Assembly: GCF_016801865.2 (NCBI RefSeq) | Contig: NC_068937.1 | Coordinates: forward strand, 127,628,955 to 127,692,954 | DNA from: Culex pipiens pallens | Lineage: Eukaryota > Arthropoda > Insecta > Diptera > Culicidae | Direction: 5' to 3' | DNA: 64,000 nucleotides | Shown here: piece by piece, positions 56,226 to 64,000 of the stretch | How positions within the stretch are numbered: the first letter of the stretch is position 1 | Layout: every line of letters starts with the position of its first letter | Program-made: the position numbers and the translations under genes | The notes under the pieces: generated by a model | The model's database searches: none | What the model was told of the DNA's origin: nothing | What the model saw: only the letters and a program-made list of their open reading frames with translations

Positions 56226-57135
56226 CAGGCCTGCCCAACGTCCGGCCCGCGGGCCGGATCCGGCCCGTGAAGCCATTTTATCCGGCCCGCGACGGCTTTT
56301 TAAAATATTTCTATGACCGGCCCTTAGGCTGTTCAAGAAGTATTAAATAAATAAAATTATTGTCTGAATTCAAAAAATAAGCTCCAGATCAAATTTAAAC
56401 ATATTATAAAAACATTTTTCATGTTTGAATTTAATTCTTATAATTATTATTGAATTTAATTTAATTCTTATGATTTTTTTTAACTGAAAAATTGTGCAAG
56501 AAAACAAAATTATCCCTTTCGTAAAATTGTGAAATTTATGAAAATACTTGGATTGTTATCTTAAAATTTACAAAAAGAGACTAAATAATATTTCTTTCAG
56601 TTTTGACTGTGTTTACTTAAATTTGAAGTAAATAAATAAATAAGCAAAACTAAGGTTTTTTTCCAGAACAACTGTTTTGGCTATAAAGTTTTTTTTAAAA
56701 AAGCTTAAAAATCAAATTATTGGCACTGAAAATAGATCGCTGGAAATATTTCTAAAATATTGAAAAATGTATCAAAAACTTCAGAAAATTGCAACGATCT
56801 TTTTATTGAAAAAAAAATATATATATATCAAGGTATTTAATTGCAATCCTCAAAAACAATATCTATACAATTTTAAACTAGCAAAAATTAAAATAAGTCA
56901 AATAAACACATTTTTTCATGTTATCTTTGTTTTTCATTTTCAAAATCAAGTTGTATAAATCATATTCGCAACACTAGTTCTTTTATGTATTTGCTTTAAA
57001 AGAACCCAAATCATATGAAAACTGAAAAAAGAAATGTGTTTAATTTTTAAACTTTTATCAAATATTTATTCCGGCCCACCACTGCTTCAGAAAAATCATA
57101 CCTGGCCCGCAGGGCCAAAAGGTTGGGCACCCCTG
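56226..57135. mobile_element. hAT-type non-autonomous element with 8-bp TSD
   Basis: The left end CAGGCCTGCCCAACGTCCGG and the right end AAAGGTTGGGCACCCCTG are imperfect inverted repeats of the hAT type. ACCTAGAG (56218-56225) and ACCTAGGG (57136-57143) are an 8-bp target duplication with one mismatch. Subterminal CCGGCCCGC motifs occur at both ends. Interior AT-rich, non-coding. Confidence 0.8.
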
Positions 57136-57143
57136 ACCTAGGG

Positions 57144-57473
57144 GTTCCCAATTGGTGTAAAAAAAGTTCAATTCTAGAAAAATTATGGATTAAAAATATG
57201 ATTTTGATGTCACTTCTCTGACATCAGGATTAATTGTTTGAAGATGCTCGCAATTTTTTTATTCGGTCGGAAAAATATTATTTTTCTTGAAAAAAGTTTC
57301 ATTTTTAACCACATGACCACCCCTAACTCTGGCACGATGCCGCCATCATGCGACCGCGTGCTCCGTTTGTTTGTCAACAAAGCTGCAGCTGGATGGTGAG
57401 ACGAAGTGCGGGGAGAGAGGTTTTGACATTTTTATTTTTATTTATATGCCCGCATCTCATGGCTTTCTACCTA
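57144..57473. other. Spacer
   Basis: Nothing recognised besides AT-rich sequence and a GC-richer stretch at 57320-57420. Confidence 0.4.
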
Positions 57474-57665
57474 AGGTACTCGCGATTGAGTGTGTAGTAG
57501 TGCGGTTGTCAAAATCGTTATCTCTGACTCTCTCACTCCACTGACACTGACATTGTTTATGTTTTGGTTTTCCTGGCACGGTCCATTGTTCGTTTGTTAT
57601 TGTTTTGGTTTTAGTGACACGGAGTCATGCACTCACACTAATGCAAAGCAAGATCGCGAGTACCT
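57474..57665. mobile_element. Inverted-repeat MITE with AGGTACTCGCGAT ends
   Basis: AGGTACTCGCGAT at 57474-57486 is the exact complement of ATCGCGAGTACCT at 57653-57665, and inner motifs (GAGTGTGTAG / CACTCACACTA) also pair. 192 bp, directly upstream of a protease gene that lacks its 5' half. Confidence 0.7.
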
Positions 57666-57775
57666 ATGATATACAGCCTTGCCCGCCTCTGGCCCACCAC
57701 CCAGTTCGTCGGTCGTTGAGCCGACGGTCGTTTCCAACGACCGAGTCCAGTTAGGAACTGTTCTTACAATATAAA

Positions 57776-59074
57776 GGATTTGTAAAGAGACCATCCATGT
57801 CTTGCCGGTGTTACTCGTAGAAGAAGAACCCCCCGCAAGGACCATGGGAACAGTCGTAGGTTTTGGATATACAGAAGAGTCTGGGCCGTCGGAACCGCTG
57901 AGGCAGCTTGAATTGCCCGTCATTGACTCGCGGCACTGCACATTTAGGCACGCAAATTACAAGCTGGACTTGGGGCAATTCTGTGCAGGCCACAGTGACA
58001 ATAAAACAGCTTGCAACGGTGATAGCGGTGGTGGTCTGGTATTCCGAAAAGGCCGAACATTTTACCTTGGAGGTATCGTTTCGTACTCAGAAAAGCAGAT
58101 TGAATCGAACGCGTGCAGGTTTGATGGTTACTCTGTTTTCACCAGTGTGCACAATTATCTGCCATGGATCAGAAGAATAACAAAGTTGAATCGTAAGTAT
58201 CGAAGATCGTGCTTGTTACCCACAATTTTAGGCAGTTTAGAGATCATTCAAAGTTTTAAACTTTCTATTTCCAGTATCATCAACTGAACCCAATAACGTT
58301 CCATGCGGGGTTTCAAAAATTCAGCGATTTCGTCGAGTTGTTAGAGGACAGGAAACAGTACCAGGACAATGGCCTTGGCATGTGAACATTTACCACGATG
58401 TAGAAAACAACTACACATATCAATGTGGAGGTGTATTGATAAACGATAGATTTATCCTAACATTGGAAATGTGCGTCAAAGACCATCGAAGAGGAAAAAT
58501 GTTGGATATATTCGTAAAGCTAGGGATAACCAGATTAGATGAAGCAAACCGAGAATATTATAAAGTCAAAATCTTTCATTCACCTGAAGGTGATGAGTAT
58601 GCTAGTGATAACAATAAGATAGCTTTGTTGCAATTACCAGAAGATGTTGCTATCTTTTATACAGACATCGTTAGACCGGTGTGTCTTCCCGTTTCTGACA
58701 TTGAATATGGTGAATACGGAACAGCAATTGGCTTTGGATACACGGAAAAACGTGAGATTTCGAACATTCTAAGAATGGCTAGTATGCCCACAATGAACGC
58801 AACTTATTGTTTTCGAAAACTAGAGATACACGACGTATTGAAACAAGATAATTTTTGTGCAGGCTATACAAACGGTACAAACGTTTGCAATGGCGATTCT
58901 GGTGGAGGGTTTTACGTTAAAGATGGAAATGATACTTGGTACATTAGTGGGCTGACAAGCTTCACAGCGGTAGACGAAAATACACACACATGTGCTGAGT
59001 ATAAGCCAGCTGTATTTAAAAACGTTTTCATGTACTTGCCTTGGATAAAATCTGTAATGTTGTTAAATAGCTAA
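57776..59074 (+). CDS. Gene E: 5'-incomplete tandem serine protease (half S1 domain + inactive S1 domain)
   Basis: Two exons visible: ~57776-58192 and 58275-59074, joined by a phase-1 GT/AG intron. The first exon codes only for the C-terminal half of an S1 domain: GTVVGFGYTEE, FCAGH, and TACNGDSGGG with the catalytic Ser and Thr in the S1 pocket as in genes B and C. The half with His and Asp is missing. The frame is closed upstream by a TAA at 57772-57774, just left of a weak acceptor, and a MITE lies 110 bp away. Exon 2 is a whole S1-like domain (VVRGQE...WPWHV) with EMC for AHC and NNKIAL for DIAL, but GDSGGG kept: His and Asp lost, Ser retained. No clip domain separates the two. Codon use is more AT-rich than in A-D. 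It may be a real gene with a distant 5' exon or a truncated pseudogene. AATAAA at ~59116. Confidence 0.6.
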
Positions 59075-59407
59075 TGCTTAAACTACCCCAGTTTGCATCA
59101 ATGAGTTATTCTATAAATAAATATCGCAATTCGCAATTTTCAGTGTAAGAACGGGCCTTGACCGATCTTATGCACTAGGTTCCCGACGAACACGCACTGC
59201 CCTTACACCTACATCTCACCCTTGCTCTGAGTCAGTACGAGCAACATGCTAGAACACGCTTTGAGTGTTCGTGCCAGGCATGCACACCTTCTTTTCCGGT
59301 TACGCATTTTAACTCGGCCGGGGGTGGTACATTGCGTAGGGTTTGATGCTTACATGCTTACAAGCGTCTAACCATTTAAAGTGTGCCTATCAACTTTCAT
59401 TAAAGCA
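59075..59407. other. Spacer between gene E and the LTR element
   Basis: Gene E 3' UTR, then mixed-composition sequence with no recognised feature. Confidence 0.4.
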
Positions 59408-59661
59408 TGTGTGGAGTGATACACCCTATTGCGGTGTAAGTGAGCGCACTCCATTGGATCGAGTCGAATAGGCTCCTCGTACGATACGCAACCATGCACT
59501 GACAAAGCATGGACGCAGCCACATGAATGGTTCGGTGACAGCTGGCAATGCAAACCCAGCTCGCGTCCTCTTTCCTCGTGTGACGTTCGGCCGGATCGGT
59601 TGTGAGTCCGCACCGATTCCCCCGGCGGGCGATTTCCCGAGTGGAATTATCGATTCACACA
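59408..59661 (+). repeat. Left LTR
   Basis: 254 bp, TG...CA ends; about 99% identical to 61323-61576. Confidence 0.9.
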
Positions 59662-59662
59662 T

Positions 59663-59676
59663 TGGCGACCGTGACG
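59663..59676 (+). other. Primer-binding site
   Basis: TGGCGACCGTGAC starts one base after the left LTR. As I recall, 412/mdg1-type Gypsy elements with a tRNA-Arg primer have this sequence in the same place. Confidence 0.75.
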
Positions 59677-59984
59677 GAGTTGAAATTTTATTTTCAACCT
59701 CAAAGAACCGTCGGGAAATCGCCTGCCGACGTGGTTTTGGTGCAGATTTGTTTGTTTGTTTTGGTGCTGTTGGTTGAAATTTTTTTTTTGTTTTTTTTTT
59801 TGAGGAAGGATTGGAGTGGAGCAAAGGCGCGAGCGTAAGGTCTATTTGACCGAGTTGTCCGGAGCGCACCGTAAAAGGAAAAAATCAAAGTGTTGCTGAG
59901 GATTTAAAAAATGGTTTTGTTGTGAAAAAGGCTTGTTCGGTGGGTGAGTAAAGTGAAACTGAGTTTGACAGAACGGAATTTGAT

Positions 59985-60400
59985 TGAATCGCGTTGGGCA
60001 CGGAGGTCAGATGGGCCTGCCGTGGGAAATAGCCTGGAAGGCCGCGATTGGTGGAGCATTTTGTCGCGATGGGCACGGTGGGTCAGATGGGCCTGCCGTG
60101 GAAAATAGCCTGGAAGGCCGCGATTGGAGGAACATTTTGTCGCGTTGGGCACGGTGGGTCAGATGAGCCCGCCGTGGTAAATAGCCTGGAAGGCCGCGAT
60201 TGTTCCGAGGAAAAATGAATCGCGTTGGGCACGGAGGTCAGATGGGCCTGCCGTGGTAAATAGCCTGGAAGGCCGCGATTGGTGGAGCATTTTGTCGCGA
60301 TGGGCACGGTGGGTCAGATGGGCCTGCCGTGGAAAATAGCCTGGAAGGCCGCGATTGGAGGAACACCCGTTGTAAATAACCTGGAAGGCCGCGTTTGGTC
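59985..60400 (+). repeat. Tandem ~70-80-bp repeats inside the LTR element
   Basis: About six degenerate units, each with the core AGATGGGCCTGCCGTGG and AATAGCCTGGAAGGCCGCG, spaced 70-80 bp. The last unit is shortened. Confidence 0.85.
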
Positions 60401-60869
60401 CAATGAAAACATGGCACTAATCCTGCGATTGGCGTTACTGAAATCGCTAGAGGTGTGTTAGGTCAGTTGGTCCAGCCGTAGTTTAGAAAATGGTGGTTCA
60501 GACTGACTCTCTGTGGTTGAATAGTTTTAAACATGCAAAAGGCGAGAGGTGTAGCTGTAGGTTATTGAGATTGCTTTGGGAAGTGGTTAAAATATAGTCA
60601 CGAATGCTCTCGTAATGAATTTTGTGACAAAGCTGTGGACAGATGACGATGCTACGCATAATGATTTGTTTAAGGTGAATTTGAGTTAATCAAAAAGATG
60701 CAAGGAATATTGAAAAGTTAATGATTTTAGGGATTTCTGTATGTAAGTAAATAAAGAAAGTAGAAAATAAGACTTGAATAATTTGGTAGTGAACTGTGAG
60801 CAACTCCAAAACTTAATTACAATAAAGTAGGTTGTTATGGGCCAGAATGGTTTACAGAAACCAAGATAG

Positions 60870-60870
<1 letters not shown>

Positions 60871-60907
<37 letters not shown>

Positions 60908-61019
60908 TAGATAGATGAATAGATAGAGAGAGACAGGTAGCTGGATAAATAGATAGATAGATAGATAGAGAGGGAGATAGATAGATAGATAGATAAAAAG
61001 AGAGAGATAGAGGTAGAGC

Positions 61020-61076
<57 letters not shown>

Positions 61077-61093
61077 GGCTAGAGAGAGAGAGA
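60871..61093 (+). repeat. (AG)n/(GATA)n microsatellite
   Basis: Alternating blocks of AG and AGAT/GATA units over ~220 bp inside the LTR element. Confidence 0.95.
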
Positions 61094-61305
61094 ATCATGA
61101 TCAGTTCGGTGCGTTAAGTGATATGCTTGTTAGAAATTCTAACGTAACCTTCTTTTCTTTGATCAATGTTGGCGATGGATCCAAAAGTTACTGGGAATTC
61201 GTTTTTTTTTTGGTTTTATTGAAAACTTTTGCAGATTGCATAGGAATGCCGTTATGTAGTTGTAGTATTTATTTCATAGTTCAATTGTTTAAACAATATT
61301 GTTTT

Positions 61306-61322
61306 ATGGAGAAGAGGAGAGA
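61306..61322 (+). other. Polypurine tract
   Basis: GGAGAAGAGGAGAGA directly precedes the right LTR, the expected plus-strand primer position. Confidence 0.75.
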
Positions 61323-61576
61323 TGTGTGGAGTGATACACCCTATTGCGGTGTAAGTGAGCGCACTCCATTGGATCGAGTCGAATAGGCCCCTCGTACGAT
61401 ACACAACCATGCACTGACAAAGCATGGACGCAGCCACATGAATGGTTCGGTGACAGCTGGCAATGCAAGCCCAGCTCGCGTCCTCTTTCCTCGTGTGACG
61501 TTCGGCCGGATCGGTTGTGAGTCCGCACCGATTCCCCCGGCGGGCGATTTCCCGAGTGGAATTATCGATTCACACA
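61323..61576 (+). repeat. Right LTR
   Basis: 254 bp, same ends as the left LTR, followed by the AAGCA duplication. Confidence 0.9.
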
Positions 61577-63299
61577 AAGCAGAAACTGTTTTATTTTTAG
61601 TTTGAATTCAAAAACTTATTGTTATTTACTGTGTATTGTTTTCTCCTGAAATCTTCCCTATTGTTGAGTCTGTTTATCTGTTGCTATTTATTTTGTCGCG
61701 GTGTTTTGTTACAATTTTTGGTCCTAAGCATGTTAAAAAAGTTTACCAAAAATACAAAAGTAATATTTGTGTTAATCCTTTAACCATTCCATAAATTGAG
61801 TAAGTGCTCAAACCTCACTTGTTTGAAAAAAAGGGTGAAGATTGAAAACAAAAGACAGTAAAAGAGAATATATTTTATAAAAATCAAGAATCTATAGTAA
61901 GAGAATGAAAAGCGTATTTTAAAGAATAAAAATGAGAAGCTGGATGTATTAGATGTAAAATTAGGCAATAGGTAATAAATAGAGATACAAAACAAGCTTA
62001 GATTATAGTAATGATAATTTATAGGACAGATAAAGAATTATTCAAATAAATAAATTCGCAATAAATCAAAAAAGATTAGACAAATGATAAATCGACTTGA
62101 TATTACTAGTACATTAAGGAAAAGTATATTTTTAAGGGAAAAACAAAGTTTTTTACAGCAGTATCAATTGGTAAAAAAGAGTGGAAAAGCTTTGAGAGAT
62201 AAGAGAATCAAAAGTTAGTAAAATCAAAATCAAATGATTGATATTAAACAGAAGAATCAGTGAAGAAGTGAGAATTAGTAGAGCAAAATAGAAATAGGAG
62301 ATAGGTGGTAGCTGAGAGTGAAGAGAAGAGAAACCCCCGTTGTGCGATGTTTCAGGTACATCCACAGCAGTTGACTCAACATACTGCGAATCAAAACAAT
62401 ACCGTCTACAATCACAAATTACATCCCTTTCCCACATTGTCGCGCCCCTTTCTTTCAGCCGTCTCGACTCTGACCCGCGGTGGTCAAAGGCACCAGCTTG
62501 GTCACACCTTGTCATCAGGATGACTAAACCAAGCCAACTTGGAGGTAAGAAAATAGGACACTTGCAAGGAACCAGAGCCATTCTATAAATAAATATCCTA
62601 GAAATAACCAGTACTTTGTTCTAGGAATATGGAGGAAATAAAGTTATTCGCGGAAACATAATACGTAGCCTTATGTGCGGGACGAAGTTGTCTTGCGTTT
62701 TTCTCAGCACGTGTTAATGCATAAGAGACATGTAGATTGTAGAGAAATATCTCAACATTTTTTGGCGTTGAACAAAAATGGACAATATTTTAAAAATTTG
62801 AAAAAGTAAAAAAATAAGCTGCACAAAAGAGATCTCGATAACGAAGCACGTCCTGAACCTCTAATTCATCAAAACTAGAATCATTAAAATAAGTGCAATA
62901 AGGATTTTTTTTTACTTTCCTCAAGTCAGCAATAGGGAAACTTTAGTTTTTAATAAAGTACAGGCAAAACTTCATTAAAAGCAGTTTTTACATTTATTGA
63001 TAACTCAAAAAGAAATATATTTTTTCATTTGGTATTGTTTTGCTAATCAATTGAATCAAAACACATAATTTATATTCAAAATATTTAAATGCAATTTGTT
63101 CACCGTCGTTTAATATAGTTGATTAATTAAAATAAATTTTACTTGAATTTAAAAAAGGTATTTTTTGCATATTCTTTTAAAGAAGTATTGATTAATGTTC
63201 TTTTAAAATCTTTTTGGAATTTTGTGGGATAAAGCAACTATCTGCATTTTGTTGAATATTCTAATGAACAATATCTTCAAAAAATTGTTGTAGATATGA
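61577..63299. other. AT-rich spacer
   Basis: A GC-richer island at ~62320-62580 has two AATAAA-like sites at ~62586 and ~62636 and could be a fragment of another retroelement, but I see no convincing frame. The rest is AT-rich and featureless. Confidence 0.35.
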
Positions 63300-63301
63300 T
63301 A

Positions 63302-63935
63302 TGGGTAATTCTCTACCAACTCACACGAAATTGGGAAAAGTTGCCCCGACCCCTCTTCGATTTACGTGAAACTTTTGTCCCTGATGACGAATCCGAGGTC
63401 CGTTTTTTGATATCTCGTGACGGAGGGGCGGTACGACCCCTTCCATTTTTGAACATGCGAAAAAGAGGTGTTTTTCAATAATTTGCAGCCTGAAACGGTG
63501 ATGAGATAGAAATTTGGTGTCAAAGAGACTTTTATGTAAAATTAGACGCCCGATTTGATGGCGTACTGAGAATTCCGAAAAAACGTATTTTTCATCGAAA
63601 AAATCACTAAAAAAGTTTTAAAAATTCCCCCATTTTCCGTTACTCGACTGTAAACAAATTTGGAACATGTCATTCTATGGGAAATTTAATGTACTTTTCG
63701 AATCTACATTGACCAAGAAGGGTCATTTTTTCATTTAGAACAAGATTTTTCATTTTAAATTTTCGTGTTTTTTTCTAACTTTACAGGGTTATTTTTTTGA
63801 GAGTAACAATGTTGTACAAAGTTGTAGAGCAGACAATAACAAAAATTTTGATATATAGACATAAGGGGTTTGCTAATAAACATCACGAGTTATCGTGATT
63901 TTACGAAAAAAAAGTTTTGAAAAGCAAAGTCTCGT
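63302..63935 (+). mobile_element. Arm of foldback element F1, possibly continuing beyond the window
   Basis: Starts GGGTAATTCTCTACCAACTC and follows the left arm of F1 (35590-36225) for ~620 bp with small indels. It stops matching near 63925, and the second arm is not in the window. Confidence 0.8.
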
Positions 63936-64000
63936 CACGATAACTTAAAAACAGGTTTTAATTTATTTTTCTACGTCGTCTCGCCTTAGAAAAAAAAAAC

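Larger units (their letters stand above)
59408..61576 (+). mobile_element. Complete non-autonomous LTR retroelement (TRIM/LARD-like), 5-bp TSD
   Basis: Two 254-bp direct repeats begin TGTGTGGAGTGATACACC and end GATTCACACA. They differ at only about three positions (C/T near 59474, G/A near 59489, A/G near 59552). AAGCA lies immediately outside at 59403-59407 and 61577-61581. A primer-binding site follows the left LTR and a purine tract precedes the right one. The 1.66-kb interior has tandem repeats and microsatellites but no gag, protease or reverse transcriptase frame. Confidence 0.9.

Noticed and set aside
59426..59869. 147-codon minus-strand frame near the LTR
   Set aside because: Lies mainly inside the LTR and its counterpart repeats at 61341; no gag or other domain.
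60835..61098. Ser/Leu-rich 87-residue minus-strand frame
   Set aside because: Pure translation of the AG/GATA microsatellite.

Overview
The window looks like mosquito nuclear DNA, most likely a culicine of the Culex pipiens group. The reasons are a GSTD1 gene with one shared first exon and four alternative terminal exons, short intron-poor clip-domain protease genes, GC-rich exons in very AT-rich spacers, and dense nested MITEs, foldback elements and tRNA-derived SINEs. The species is inferred, not proven.

Left edge (1-5.6 kb): the 3' end of an unrecognised internally repetitive protein, then a stack of transposons. A foldback MITE carries an ORF1-only LINE and a second short retroposed insert. 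A further MITE is split by a tRNA-derived SINE. Four of these junctions have target-site duplications that can be read directly.

Serine protease cluster (5.6-19 kb): three genes (A plus, B minus, C plus) encode an unusual protein of about 635-654 residues. It has a signal peptide, a catalytically complete S1 protease domain, a clip domain, and a second S1 domain that lacks the catalytic His and Ser. Gene D (minus) is a stand-alone secreted inactive homologue related to the last module of gene A. B and C share a nearly identical stretch of the first domain, as expected from recent gene conversion. Around these genes lie a Tc1-like element just upstream of B, a nested 8-bp-TSD foldback element, a ~1.1 kb TTTTTAG heptamer array next to D, and a decayed protease-like fragment upstream of C. 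A secreted or membrane protein of unknown function (19.0-19.8 kb, minus) follows, with a readable TATA/Inr promoter.

Glutathione transferase locus (23.7-56 kb): a GSTD7-like delta-class GST of 218 residues has its first intron stretched to 15.4 kb by nested repeats. GSTD1 follows (50.0-56.0 kb), with one N-terminal exon and four mutually exclusive C-terminal exons, each with its own stop codon and poly(A) signal.

Right edge (56-64 kb): a hAT-type MITE with TSD, an inverted-repeat MITE, a 5'-incomplete tandem protease gene (half an S1 domain plus an inactive S1 domain), and a complete non-autonomous LTR retroelement with 254-bp LTRs, PBS, PPT and 5-bp TSD. The last 0.7 kb is another arm of the foldback family also found at 35.6-36.9 kb.

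Functional reading: the proteases are secreted and probably belong to extracellular (immune or coagulation-like) cascades, with the inactive domains acting as cofactors. The GSTs are cytosolic detoxification enzymes. No direct functional link between the two groups is visible.
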